This document shows positions 18,600 through 28,157 of a stretch of 64,000 bases of DNA, one piece after another. This stretch comes from Phycisphaerae bacterium (GTDB lineage: Bacteria; Planctomycetota; Phycisphaerae; UBA1845; UTPLA1), in assembly GCA_019636475.1 (NCBI GenBank), contig JAHBXN010000002.1:586826-650825 (forward strand), in the 5' to 3' direction. The notes under the pieces were generated by a model. The model was not told the origin of the DNA. It worked only from the letters and a program-made list of their open reading frames with translations, and did not search any database. The translations under genes were made by a program, and so were the position numbers. How positions within the stretch are numbered: the first letter of the stretch is position 1; each line of letters begins with the position of its first letter.

Positions 18600-20050
18600 C
18601 ACAGGATCGGCGTCGCCAGACGAGCCAGCCCGGCGGCAAGCGTCTGCGGATAGGTCCACGCGTGAACATCACGTTCCTGGACTCGCCGGGAGCGGACGAA
18701 AATCGGCTCGAAATCCGATAGCAGCATGGACGCCACGCCCCGATCGTAGAGGATGTTCGTCAGTTCGAAGTTCAATTGAAAGCTGCGAATATCCATGTTG
18801 GCCGATCCGACCATCGACCAGCGTTCGTCGACAACCACCACCTTTGAATGAATCATGGCTTCGTCGAATTCGTAGATCTCGACGCCGGCCTCCAGGAGGT
18901 CCTCGTAATAGGTTCGCCCGGCCCACAGCACCAGCCAGTGATCGGACCGTGAAGGCAGCAGCAGTCGAACCCGGACGCCGCGGTAAGCCGCTGAGGTGAG
19001 TGCCAGAATCATGGCCCGATCCGGCACGAAGTAGGGCGTAATGAAGGTGATCGAGTGATCGGCGTCCGCGACGGCCGCATTGAGCAGCTGGTGCATGACA
19101 TCGGATCGGCCGTCCGGGCCGCTCGGCACGACCTGTACGAGATGTTCCCCTGCAACGACTGGCGCGGGAAAGTAGGTTGATGAAACCAGATCGCTGCCTG
19201 TTGCAAAATGCCAATCCTCGACAAACACCTCCTGCATCTGGATGACGCAGGGGCCTTCGAACTGAAGGTGGGTGTCAATCCACGGGCCCAGCTTGCGGCG
19301 TTTTCTGCCGAGATATTCGTCGGCGATGTTCTTGCTTCCTGAGAACGCCAGCACGCCATCAACGACGGTCAGCTTTCGATGATTTCGACAGTTGAGTTGC
19401 AAACGCCGATTGGTCAGCCCCCACGGAAGGAAGAATTCAACGCGCACGCCGCCTGCCTTCATCTCCTTCACAAATCGCCGAGACAGCGACCAGCAACCCA
19501 CCGCATCGAGCAGCAACCGCACTTCCACGCCCTGACCAGCCTTGCGGACCAGCAGATCGCGCATTGCCCGGCCTGTCTCGTCGTCCGCGAAGATGTAGTA
19601 CTCCATGTGAACATGCTGCTCGGCCGCCTCGATCGCGAGCGACAGATTGAGAAACGCACGTTCCGCGTCGTGATACACAACGACCTTGTTGTCGCTGGTG
19701 ACGACCGCATCACTGACCCGCGTCGCCAACTGCATCAAGGAACGGGTGCTCGCATCAATCCGGACGGCTCCGCGCGCGTCGTGCTTCTGCTCCAGCACGG
19801 CCGTCTTCTGAACCAGCGAGGGCTCAATGAGATTGCGCCGCCGAATACGCCGCTGAACCTTGCGTTGCATCGGAACGGGCCCGACCAGCATGTAGAGGAA
19901 CAGCCCGATCAGCGGCAGCGCGACCAAGGCCAGTATCCACGCCAACATGCCTCGCGGCTCTCGCCGGTTGTGCAGAATGTCCAGCACGGCCAACGTCACC
20001 GCGAGGTAGTAAACGATCGACAGCAATGACCAGATCAATGCGGAACTCAT
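18599..20050 (-). CDS. cls: Cardiolipin synthase (phospholipase D family)
   Basis: Encodes 483 residues. Two N-terminal membrane helices (about residues 5-25 and 35-57) are followed by two PLD domains, each with an HxKxxxxD motif: NHRKLTVVDG near residue 223 and IHSKVVVVDE near residue 398. This is the layout of bacterial ClsA, which joins two phosphatidylglycerol molecules to form cardiolipin in the inner membrane. Between the motifs are VLAFSGSKN and the paired GSANMD, the usual GS motifs. The length matches the family. The downstream hydrolase overlaps its stop codon by one base. Confidence 0.93.
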   Translation of the reverse strand: MSSALIWSLLSIVYYLAVTLAVLDILHNRREPRGMLAWILALVALPLIGLFLYMLVGPVPMQRKVQRRIRRRNLIEPSLVQKTAVLEQKHDARGAVRIDASTRSLMQLATRVSDAVVTSDNKVVVYHDAERAFLNLSLAIEAAEQHVHMEYYIFADDETGRAMRDLLVRKAGQGVEVRLLLDAVGCWSLSRRFVKEMKAGGVRVEFFLPWGLTNRRLQLNCRNHRKLTVVDGVLAFSGSKNIADEYLGRKRRKLGPWIDTHLQFEGPCVIQMQEVFVEDWHFATGSDLVSSTYFPAPVVAGEHLVQVVPSGPDGRSDVMHQLLNAAVADADHSITFITPYFVPDRAMILALTSAAYRGVRVRLLLPSRSDHWLVLWAGRTYYEDLLEAGVEIYEFDEAMIHSKVVVVDERWSMVGSANMDIRSFQLNFELTNILYDRGVASMLLSDFEPIFVRSRRVQERDVHAWTYPQTLAAGLARLATPIL

Positions 20051-20267
20051 CGATGCGCATTGCTATCAGAGACCGGCATTGCAATCAAGCGAAATGCAAG
20101 GCAGCCGCCCGATCCGGCTGTTTCGCCTCCGACTGCGTCGATGTTACACTGGCGGACCGGGGACCCCTGCCGCGAACGACACCGAGCGTCGGCCAGGACG
20201 CGCTCGAGAGGGTGGCGGGCATGCAGCGCGTCCCACGGTCGTCAAACTTCAAGGTTGGAGAAATGGA

Positions 20268-23200
20268 ATGCAACACACCAAACTGAGACGGTTCGCCGCC
20301 GCGATCACTCTGTTTTCACTCGCAACGCATGCACTGGCGAACAACACGGACGAGAGCGTCGCCAGCACTGACACCTGCATGTATTTCAGTGTGAACAACA
20401 TTGTCAACAGCGACGACGGCAACTGGTTCATCTATCTCCAGTTCTCCCGGGAGCCGTACACCTTCAAGAAAGGTGACCACCTGGAGTATGACGTCGCCCT
20501 CGCCAGCGATGTGCCAGTCGCCAAGGGCGGAATCGATATCGACTTCTCGGCCGAGAATCTGCCGCAGCCGTTTCGCGCCATGCCCTGGGCACGCGATCAG
20601 GCCATTGTCGATCAGGACGGCATCAGGCTCCACGGCGACGGACTCATCGAGAAGGCCGTCGGCAAATGGCATCATCGCGTCATGGATATGTCATCGCTTG
20701 ATGGGGTATCCGTTGCACGCTGGACGGTGAATTTCGAGGGCGACAAGCCCGGCCGATATGTGCAGTGCATTGACAATGTCCGCATCACCAACAACGGGAA
20801 TACCGTACTCTGGGTTTACCAAAACGGGCCGATACCGGCCTTTGAAGTACGTCAGGTGAGCGGCTACAGCCGCGAAGCCCTCGTGACCTTTTGCCTTCGC
20901 GACGAGGCGGGCGACCGCGAAAAGCTGGCGGCGGTGGAGGTCAGGGCAAGACGACAGCACGAGCTGCGTGCCGAACAAGAGAGGTTCCGTGCGGAGCTCG
21001 ACATCATGCGGCAACTCGCCGAGCGCGACAAGGACGCTCACCTTCTGGAGCATGTAAAGGAGGCCGAAAACGCTGAGGACCTGGCTGCATTCGAACGCGG
21101 GGATGCGGAAGCCTATACGGCGTCGCTGCACCGCGCGCGGCAGTCGATCTCGCACCATCATCCGCAGATGCAGAAATATACGGGGCATCTCGTCGGCCAC
21201 GCGCACATCGATCTGCAATGGCTATGGACATGGGATGAGACCATCAGGGAGATCATCCCTCAGACATTCGGACAGGCCGTGAAATTCATGGAGGAGTTTC
21301 CGGATTTCACATTCTCTCAAAGCAGTGCGGCGTTGTATCTGGCGACGGAAGTTCATCATCCTGAGCTGTTCGACAAGATGAAGAAGTACATCGAAGACGG
21401 GCGATGGGAGCTGGTGGGCGGTCGATGGTGCGAAGGGGATACGAACATCATCTCTCCGGAGTCGCACGTTCGGCATTTCCTTTACGGGCAACGCTATTTT
21501 CAGCAGACGTTTGGCAAGGTCTGCTCAGTCGGCTGGGAGCCGGACACGTTCGGGCACTGCTGGACGATGCCACAACTGCTCCTCAAATCCGGCATTGATT
21601 CGTACTATTTCTGTCGGGCGGGCAAGGGTGTGCCGTTATTCTGGTGGGAAGGTCCGGATGGCTCTCGCGTCCTCGCGTTCGAGGAGCCGGCGACAGGCGG
21701 CTGGTACAACGACGTTGTGAGCGATGACAAGGTTCGGGAGCTGATCAAGTTCGTCATCGGAACGGGGGCGAACGACCACTTGATGGTGTACGGCGTCGGC
21801 AATCACGGCGGAGGGCCCACGCGCGAGTACATCGAGGCGGCCAACGCGATGAAGTCGCGTTCACCATGGCCCACGGTCAAATTCTCAACGGCCTCGGAAT
21901 TCTTCGATCGTCTTCACCAGATGGCGGACAAGCTGAACGCGCCCACGATCCGTAACGAGCTGAACACCATCTTCGAGGGATGCTACACCACGCATGGCCG
22001 AGTCAAGCGATTGAATCGACTGGCGGAGAGCGCGCTCGAGCGCGCCGAAGTCTTTTCGGCGATGGCCGTCGTGGACGGAGCATTCGATCGGAATCCCACG
22101 TCGGCATTGGGAGACGGCTGGAAAGACGTGCTGTTTAACCATCATCATGACACGCTTCCCGGCTCGTTCATTCATCCCCCTTCGTTCTATACGAATGACA
22201 TGCTGGAGAGAGTGATCGCGCAGGCCCAACGAATTCAGGAGCGGTCCTTGAAGGCCATCGCCGACCGCGCCGCGGGCGGTAAATCACGAAGGGACGACTC
22301 GACCTACCAGAAGGGAATCTGGATCTTCAATCCGCTGGCGTGGGCGCGCAGCGAAGTGGTCACCGTTGATCTGTTCCACCTGGCCGAGGAGGAAGTCGCG
22401 GGCATTCTTGATTCCGACGGTCGTTCGGCGCCGATGCAGATTCTTGACCGATCGGAAGAAGGTGACACTTCCGTAACACAAATCTGCTTCCTCGCATCGG
22501 GTCTGCCAAGCTGCGGCTACAAGGTCTTTCTCGCGGATATTCGGAAGGCGGGAGAACCGCATCAGCGCCGACCCCTTCCGATTCACATCGGCGAGATCGA
22601 CGGCGTCCGCCCCCATGCCGCGAAGAAGCCGAGCGCGATGGCGGCGAACTTTCAGATTCTCCACGAGAAGCCGGGCGGCATGACGGCATGGACCATTCAG
22701 ACAGTGGACCAGACCCAGCCGCTTGGCGAGCCGGTCTGGACGGATGTCATCGAATCCGGGCCTGTGCGAACCCGGGTGCGTCGTACCTATCGTCACGACC
22801 TTTCGACGCTATTCGTGGATGAAGTGACGTACGCCGCATCGCCGCGTGTGGATTATGAAGTGAAGGTTGAGTGGCTCCAGATCGGGAATTCGCAAAAAGG
22901 CTCGGACATGCTGAAGGTCGCCTTCGACACCGGAATCAGCAACGAGGAAGCGAGGTCAGAGATACCATTCGGCGACATCGGGCGACCCACAGATGGCAAG
23001 GAGTATCCGACGCTGAAGTGGGTTGCACTGAGCGACGGTAAGCGAACAGTGGCAGTGCTCAACGACTGCAAGCACGGCTACGACGTGAAGGATGGCGTCA
23101 TTCGAATGACGATGCTTCGCAGCAGCTACGATCCTGACCCGACGCCGGACGTCGGCATTCATCTCATGCGGTTCGGTGTGATGAGATTCGATGGACCGCT

Positions 23201-23597
23201 GGATCGCGCGGCCTTGGCGAAAGCTGCATGGGAGTTCAACCAACCCGCACCATTCGTGGTCCGCGGGGCACCGTCAACGGATGCGTCGATTCGCACCGGC
23301 CGCTCGTACGTCGGCATTTCGGAGCCGAACATCATCATGACGGCGTTCAAAGCCGCGGAAGACGGAGACGGTCTGATTCTCCGAGCCTATGAATGCGCGG
23401 GCATGAAAACGCAAGCGAAGCTCACGCTCGGATTCGCCGCCGCCTTGGCGACGGAGACGGACCTCCTTGAACGAGTAATCCCGGAGGCCGGCATGCTTCC
23501 GATCGAAGGCGGGGCCATCTCCGCCGAATTCGGCCCCTACGAAATCAAGACCATCAAGATCACCCGCGACGCTCTGGCCCGGTCGCAACACGATTGA
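20268..23597 (+). CDS. Exported GH38 alpha-mannosidase
   Basis: Encodes 1109 residues. The ATG at 20268 has GGAG seven bases upstream and opens a clean signal peptide (MQHTKLRRF...THALA). Residues about 25-200 form a beta-rich domain of unknown family, then a charged helical linker (residues 210-300). The GH38 catalytic core begins GHAHIDLQW (His311, Asp315) and has the nucleophile Asp426 in WEPDTFGH; the zinc site uses these with downstream His in HHHDTLPGS. The C-terminal beta domains follow. The enzyme should release alpha-mannose from glycans in the periplasm or outside. Its neighbours do not form a polysaccharide-utilisation cluster. Confidence 0.92.
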   Translation: MQHTKLRRFAAAITLFSLATHALANNTDESVASTDTCMYFSVNNIVNSDDGNWFIYLQFSREPYTFKKGDHLEYDVALASDVPVAKGGIDIDFSAENLPQPFRAMPWARDQAIVDQDGIRLHGDGLIEKAVGKWHHRVMDMSSLDGVSVARWTVNFEGDKPGRYVQCIDNVRITNNGNTVLWVYQNGPIPAFEVRQVSGYSREALVTFCLRDEAGDREKLAAVEVRARRQHELRAEQERFRAELDIMRQLAERDKDAHLLEHVKEAENAEDLAAFERGDAEAYTASLHRARQSISHHHPQMQKYTGHLVGHAHIDLQWLWTWDETIREIIPQTFGQAVKFMEEFPDFTFSQSSAALYLATEVHHPELFDKMKKYIEDGRWELVGGRWCEGDTNIISPESHVRHFLYGQRYFQQTFGKVCSVGWEPDTFGHCWTMPQLLLKSGIDSYYFCRAGKGVPLFWWEGPDGSRVLAFEEPATGGWYNDVVSDDKVRELIKFVIGTGANDHLMVYGVGNHGGGPTREYIEAANAMKSRSPWPTVKFSTASEFFDRLHQMADKLNAPTIRNELNTIFEGCYTTHGRVKRLNRLAESALERAEVFSAMAVVDGAFDRNPTSALGDGWKDVLFNHHHDTLPGSFIHPPSFYTNDMLERVIAQAQRIQERSLKAIADRAAGGKSRRDDSTYQKGIWIFNPLAWARSEVVTVDLFHLAEEEVAGILDSDGRSAPMQILDRSEEGDTSVTQICFLASGLPSCGYKVFLADIRKAGEPHQRRPLPIHIGEIDGVRPHAAKKPSAMAANFQILHEKPGGMTAWTIQTVDQTQPLGEPVWTDVIESGPVRTRVRRTYRHDLSTLFVDEVTYAASPRVDYEVKVEWLQIGNSQKGSDMLKVAFDTGISNEEARSEIPFGDIGRPTDGKEYPTLKWVALSDGKRTVAVLNDCKHGYDVKDGVIRMTMLRSSYDPDPTPDVGIHLMRFGVMRFDGPLDRAALAKAAWEFNQPAPFVVRGAPSTDASIRTGRSYVGISEPNIIMTAFKAAEDGDGLILRAYECAGMKTQAKLTLGFAAALATETDLLERVIPEAGMLPIEGGAISAEFGPYEIKTIKITRDALARSQHD

Positions 23598-23734
23598 TGG
23601 GCGTGATCATCCAGACTCCGGCTCGGCTGCCCTTATGTGGCCGCGCCGATGAACCGCATCGCCGCGGCTTGCGTGTGTCGAAGCGCTTCCGATAGAGTGC
23701 CTTGCGGTCTTAAACTCCGAACACGGAATCGCGA

Positions 23735-25312
23735 ATGCCCCGATTTGGTTTCGCCATCGATAATCGTGCCTGCATCGGCTGTCACGCGTGTACCGTTGCC
23801 TGCAAGAGCGAGCACAGCGTACCGATCGGCGTAAACCGAACCTGGGTGAAGTACATTGAGAAGGGCGAATTCCCCAACACGCGCCGCAGCTTCAATGTCC
23901 AGCGATGCAATCATTGCACTGATGCGCCCTGCGTCGAGATTTGTCCGGTGACATCCCTCTTCATCCGTCCGGACGGCATTGTCGATTTCGACAACGACCG
24001 CTGCATTGGATGCAAGGCCTGCATGCAGGCATGCCCCTACGATGCGCTCTATCTCGACCCGGAAACACTGACGGCCGCCAAGTGCAACTACTGCACGCAC
24101 CGCGTTGACCAGGGCATCGAGCCGGCGTGCGTGGTCGTATGCCCCGTCGAGGCCATCGTCAGCGGCGATCTTGACGACCACACCAGCAGGATTTCGCTAC
24201 TCGACATGAGCCAGCGCGTTCAATATCCGAAAGTGGAAAAAAACACGCGACCGAAGCTGTTCTATGTCGGCGGTGAGACGGCGGCACTGGATCCGGCCGC
24301 TGCTCCGCCACAGCAGGACTATGTCTGGAGCAGCGGTGCGGGCGCCTCCTTGGGCGTGAACAAGAAGGCGCTGTCACTCGCGGACGACGAGGCAAGCGAA
24401 GATGCCCGCGCCCGCCGCGTCTATGACCAGAAGAAGAAGCCCGCCCCGTGGGGCTGGATGGTGTCGGCCTATATCACGACGAAAGCAGTTTCGACGGGAA
24501 TCCCGCTCGTGACATTCATTCTGTTTGCGCTGGGCCTGTCGGCATCGCCGTTGCCATTTTCGGCGGCGATTGCGTCTGTGGCGTTCCTTGGGCTCACTGG
24601 ATATCTGCTGGTGGCGGACCTGACGCAGCCGAAGCGGTTTCTGTATGTGCTGCTTCGCCCGCAATGGAAGAGCTGGCTTGTGCGCGGAGCCTACTTTATC
24701 ACGGCATTCGGAATGCTGATTCCGATCGTCTGGGCATCGGGTTTTCTACCGTTGGGTTACTGGCCAAAGTTCTATCTGTCTTTCGTCCTTGCGCTGTTCG
24801 CGACGGCCACGGCGGGATATACCGCCCTGCTGTTCGCTCAGGCGCGCGGCCGGGATTACTGGCAGAGTCCGCTGCTGGTGGTGTCGATGATTGTCGACGC
24901 GCTCGTCGCCGGAACCGCGTGCTGTGTTCTGCTCGGAATCATGGACTGGGCGGGCGGAATGGTTTCAGTGTCAACTGACTCGCCGACATGGTGGCCGTCG
25001 GCCGTGGGAAGCAATCCCGATCCGGCGCGGGTTGTCCTCGGGGTCGCGTTGGTGATGCTGATCGCCATTCAGAAAGCCGAGTTGTTGCCGCGGCATCAGA
25101 CGAAGAATGCAGAGTTAACGGCCGCCGCCATCCTGCGCGGGCCTTTTGCGTCATGGTTCTGGATCGGAGTCGCCGCCGTGGGCCTCCTGGCGCCGGCCGC
25201 CGTCCTGCTCTCAGGCGGACCGATTCGCCTGGCCGCCGTGTTGATCCTGCTCGGTATCACGGCAAAGAACCACATCCTCGTCCAGGCGCCGCAGCGTGTG
25301 CCGCTGAGTTGA
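23735..25312 (+). CDS. Fused four-cluster ferredoxin and NrfD-type membrane subunit
   Basis: Encodes 525 residues. The N-terminal 180 residues hold four [4Fe-4S] cysteine sets (CIGCHACTVAC, CNHCTDAPCVEIC, CIGCKACMQAC, and CNYC...CVVVC), as in NrfC/DmsB electron-transfer subunits. After a linker, residues about 240-520 form roughly eight membrane helices of the NrfD/PsrC/DmsC type, which exchange electrons with quinone. Usually these are separate proteins partnered by a molybdopterin catalytic subunit; here they are one chain and no catalytic subunit gene is next to it. The start at 23735 has only a weak ribosome-binding site. The neighbour on the right is convergent. Confidence 0.88.
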   Translation: MPRFGFAIDNRACIGCHACTVACKSEHSVPIGVNRTWVKYIEKGEFPNTRRSFNVQRCNHCTDAPCVEICPVTSLFIRPDGIVDFDNDRCIGCKACMQACPYDALYLDPETLTAAKCNYCTHRVDQGIEPACVVVCPVEAIVSGDLDDHTSRISLLDMSQRVQYPKVEKNTRPKLFYVGGETAALDPAAAPPQQDYVWSSGAGASLGVNKKALSLADDEASEDARARRVYDQKKKPAPWGWMVSAYITTKAVSTGIPLVTFILFALGLSASPLPFSAAIASVAFLGLTGYLLVADLTQPKRFLYVLLRPQWKSWLVRGAYFITAFGMLIPIVWASGFLPLGYWPKFYLSFVLALFATATAGYTALLFAQARGRDYWQSPLLVVSMIVDALVAGTACCVLLGIMDWAGGMVSVSTDSPTWWPSAVGSNPDPARVVLGVALVMLIAIQKAELLPRHQTKNAELTAAAILRGPFASWFWIGVAAVGLLAPAAVLLSGGPIRLAAVLILLGITAKNHILVQAPQRVPLS

Positions 25313-25339
25313 TGATTGAAGATGGCCGGTTCGTCTTCG

Positions 25340-26077
25340 TTAACGGCGCGGAAGCGGCCGCGGATTGATGTCGTTCGGATCGACCGGGCGCAGGTCTTCG
25401 AGATCCAGCCGGTAGATGTTCAGAATGATCCCGTTGATGTCCTTTTCGCCCACGCCGAGGCGGCCGCTGGCGGCAAGCGGCACGTCCAGCAGTTCCTTGA
25501 CCGGGCGACCCTCGGGGCATTGAACCTCGATCCATTCGTTCATTTCGAGCGGCTTTCCGTAGCAGCAGAAGGTCTGATTTCGCATCAGCATGAACAGAGG
25601 CACGCGTCCATCGTCATCCAGGTCGAGCGGCGCCATGAATCCGACAACTGTGACCTGTCGGCCGTCGAAAGCCTTGATGGTGGGTGGAATCGGGTCCGGC
25701 CGAGGCGAATCCGACGGCGCCGCAGTCAGGGGCGGTTTCTGATATCTGAAGCCGGCGAGGAAATCGAAAGATACAAGTGGATGAATGCCGGGCGACTTTT
25801 CATTCAAGGAATCGCTGATGCCCGTGGTCAGAGGCGGAACGCCGGCCGGAGATGTCGGCTCCCGTTTGCCTCCCTCGAGAATGGGTCGGCCGCGCGGCAT
25901 ATTGGGCTGGGTGGCCGGAGCAGGCGGCTCCTTGCATGCTGTCGAGATCAGCAGCAGACCGGACGCTACTGCTCGCAGGACGCCGCAGGGCCGCAAAAGC
26001 CGGAAGCGCGAACGACTAGCCCGGCCGGACGTTGGGTTTCGCGACTTCGGGACCGGAAAAGGTACTGGCTCGCTCAT
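25340..26077 (-). CDS. Lipoprotein with DUF3299-like domain
   Basis: Encodes 245 residues from the ATG at 26077. The signal ends in a lipobox (LLLISTAC at about residue 45), so it is probably a membrane lipoprotein; the long basic stretch before the signal is unusual. After a Pro-rich linker, the C-terminal 120 residues carry FDGRQVTVVGFMAPL, FMLMRNQTFCCYGKPL and NGIILNIYRLDLEDL, the pattern of the DUF3299 family. The Cys-Cys pair may bind metal. It lies 7 bases after the ABC permease gene and ends the reverse-strand run, so it is probably the exported partner of that transporter. The family assignment is by pattern. Confidence 0.65.
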   Translation of the reverse strand: MSEPVPFPVPKSRNPTSGRASRSRFRLLRPCGVLRAVASGLLLISTACKEPPAPATQPNMPRGRPILEGGKREPTSPAGVPPLTTGISDSLNEKSPGIHPLVSFDFLAGFRYQKPPLTAAPSDSPRPDPIPPTIKAFDGRQVTVVGFMAPLDLDDDGRVPLFMLMRNQTFCCYGKPLEMNEWIEVQCPEGRPVKELLDVPLAASGRLGVGEKDINGIILNIYRLDLEDLRPVDPNDINPRPLPRR

Positions 26078-26084
26078 ATCGGCT

Positions 26085-27434
26085 TCACGAATGCGGCGCG
26101 AGGCAGGCCGCCACGTCGGTGGCATACGCCTTCCATGCCGGTATCAAACCCGCGATGAGACCGAGCAGGATAGCGGCCGCCGGCGTCCAAAGCAGCGCGG
26201 GATGAACACTCCAAAGGTCGAGTACGACACCTGTCTGATCGCGAATGATTGTCCGCGCGGAAGCGAGCAGACCGATGTACGGAACGAATCCCGCGAACGC
26301 TCCGATCGCGGCGATAGCGCCGGATTCCATGATAATAATCGAGAACACCGTCAGCCGCCGGGCACCCAACGCGCGATAAATCGCAAACTCGCGACGCCGC
26401 TCGTTGATCGTGTTATGCAGGCTCGCCAAAATAGCCGCGCCCGCGACCAGCATGACCATTGCGGCGACGATTTCGAGCACAGCCGCCATCCACCCGATGC
26501 GATCAAACAGCTCCGACAACACGCGAGCAACCGGCCAGGCGAAGGTGGCCGCCGAACCGCCCCTGTTGAACTCCTGATCGAGGTCAAGGCCGAACTGGGG
26601 GCTTCGGAGCTTGATAAGCAGCGCGCTGACGGCCTTGTGTTCGATCGGGATCTCCTCGCCAGCAACGGGTTCGTAATGATCGTCGTCATGCCCGAGGACA
26701 TGGCCGCTCATTCGGAATACCGCTTCGATCGGAATCCAGACCACGCGGTCCACGGGCGAATTCGTGGGTTCGAGAATTCCAACCACGAGGAACTCGTCAT
26801 GCTCGTCGTCGTGAATCGCGGCGGAATCGAAGACGAGCCCGTGATGGGGACGAAACGTGCTTCCGACGGAAAGCCCAGTGCGGCGTGCAACCACGTCCCC
26901 AACGACAGCCTCGCGAAGTTCGGAATCGAAAGGCCGTCCACCGGAGCGAATTTCCAGCTTGCGACTGCGGCGCGGCTGAAACTCCGTGAAGAGCTGCGCG
27001 TCGGTGCCGACAATGCGATAGCCGAAGTAGTTGTCTCCGACGGCGATTGGAACGGCGACAGCCACGCGCGGGTCGGACCGGACCGAATCGTAGAGCGACC
27101 ACGGGATATTTCCGGGTGATACGTCGAGGTGAAAAAGTACGTTGAGGACGAGTTGGAGGCGACTTGATCGCGCTCCCAAGACGGCATCAAACCCGCAGGA
27201 ACCCCCGACAAACGCACGTTCAGCCTGATCTCGCAGCGTGAAAACGGCCATGACCAGCGCCGACGCCATCGCCGTCGCGGAAATTGTGACGCAGGTGGCA
27301 AGCAGATGACGGCGAAGACTGCGCCGTACGACAAAGGCGATGGCGCGAATTCCAACGGGAGTAGCGGCCGCAGCATCTGCGCCTTGAGCGACATGCGAAG
27401 CAGGCTGCCCGGATTGTGGATTGATAATTGTCAT
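26085..27434 (-). CDS. ABC transporter permease, FtsX/MacB type
   Basis: Encodes 449 residues. One helix near residues 38-62 precedes a large periplasmic domain (about residues 70-305), then three helices (about 310-340, 365-395 and 405-435). The segment INERRREFAIYRALGARR before helix 3 is the hallmark cytoplasmic loop of FtsX-like permeases, where the ATPase couples. Members (LolC/E, MacB, FtsX) do not move small solutes through a channel but act on periplasmic or membrane-bound partners. Its start overlaps the stop of the ATPase gene by four bases (ATGA), and the lipoprotein gene follows 7 bases later, so the three are almost certainly one transporter. Confidence 0.9.
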   Translation of the reverse strand: MTIINPQSGQPASHVAQGADAAAATPVGIRAIAFVVRRSLRRHLLATCVTISATAMASALVMAVFTLRDQAERAFVGGSCGFDAVLGARSSRLQLVLNVLFHLDVSPGNIPWSLYDSVRSDPRVAVAVPIAVGDNYFGYRIVGTDAQLFTEFQPRRSRKLEIRSGGRPFDSELREAVVGDVVARRTGLSVGSTFRPHHGLVFDSAAIHDDEHDEFLVVGILEPTNSPVDRVVWIPIEAVFRMSGHVLGHDDDHYEPVAGEEIPIEHKAVSALLIKLRSPQFGLDLDQEFNRGGSAATFAWPVARVLSELFDRIGWMAAVLEIVAAMVMLVAGAAILASLHNTINERRREFAIYRALGARRLTVFSIIIMESGAIAAIGAFAGFVPYIGLLASARTIIRDQTGVVLDLWSVHPALLWTPAAAILLGLIAGLIPAWKAYATDVAACLAPHS

Positions 27435-28126
27435 GAGTCACCGCCGGCGCGTGACACACTCTGACAGGCGCGGTTGAGCCGTTCGAAGTCCTCAACGCGA
27501 CGAAACGTGCTGAGGAGGCCGCGATCGTGGCTGACGACGATCAGCGCCGCGCCGGAAGCCGCGGCAAGTGATCGAATCAGCTCCATTGCGCCCCGCGCAT
27601 TGTCATGATCGAGATTGCCCGTCGGTTCGTCGGCCAGGATCAGCCGCGGACGATTGGCCAGAGCCCGGGCTACAGCCACGCGTTGCTGCTGGCCGATCGA
27701 GAGCGTCGATGGGAGATGATTGCAGTGTTCTGCCAGGCCGACGCGATTGAGCAAGTCACGGGCGAATGCCCGATCGACGCCGCGGCCGAACATCATGGCC
27801 AGTTCGACGTTCTCGATCGCCGTGAAGCCCTGCAGAAGATTGAACGACTGGAATATGCAACCGATCCAGCCCCCTCGGAGACGATCGCGATCGGCCGGGC
27901 GCATCGCGAAGAGGTCGCGTCCGTCAAGGCGGACGGTCCCGCTGTCCGGTTCAGTGATCCCCGCGACGAGATTCAGAAACGTGCTCTTGCCGCATCCACT
28001 CGCGCCGCACAGGGCAAGCTCTTCGCCAGAATTGAGTCGGAGTTCCGGAATGTCGACGATCATGCGACGCGCCGAACCGGGAACGGCGTACGACTTGGAC
28101 AGGGACTCGATCCTGAGCAGGCTCAT
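27431..28126 (-). CDS. ABC transporter ATP-binding protein, LolD type
   Basis: Encodes 231 residues from the ATG at 28126; the upstream extension to 28228 lacks family character and overlaps birA. Walker A is GASGCGKST, the Q-loop FQSFN, the signature [10 protein letters not shown], Walker [13 protein letters not shown] and the H-loop SHD. The spacing and the SIGQQQR signature put it in the LolD/MacB group that pairs with FtsX-type permeases, here the overlapping downstream gene. It hydrolyses ATP on the cytoplasmic face. birA ends 32 bases upstream. Confidence 0.93.
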   Translation of the reverse strand: MSLLRIESLSKSYAVPGSARRMIVDIPELRLNSGEELALCGASGCGKSTFLNLVAGITEPDSGTVRLDGRDLFAMRPADRDRLRGGWIGCIFQSFNLLQGFTAIENVELAMMFGRGVDRAFARDLLNRVGLAEHCNHLPSTLSIGQQQRVAVARALANRPRLILADEPTGNLDHDNARGAMELIRSLAAASGAALIVVSHDRGLLSTFRRVEDFERLNRACQSVSRAGGDS

Positions 28127-28157
28127 GGCATCATGGTAGGCGTTTGAGAGGACCGGG

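Noticed and set aside
23735..25312. Molybdopterin oxidoreductase operon
   Set aside because: Only the electron-transfer fusion is present; no catalytic subunit or maturation gene lies beside it.
25785..27119. A 444-codon open frame on the plus strand
   Set aside because: It is antisense to the DUF3299 lipoprotein and ABC permease genes, whose motifs are unambiguous.
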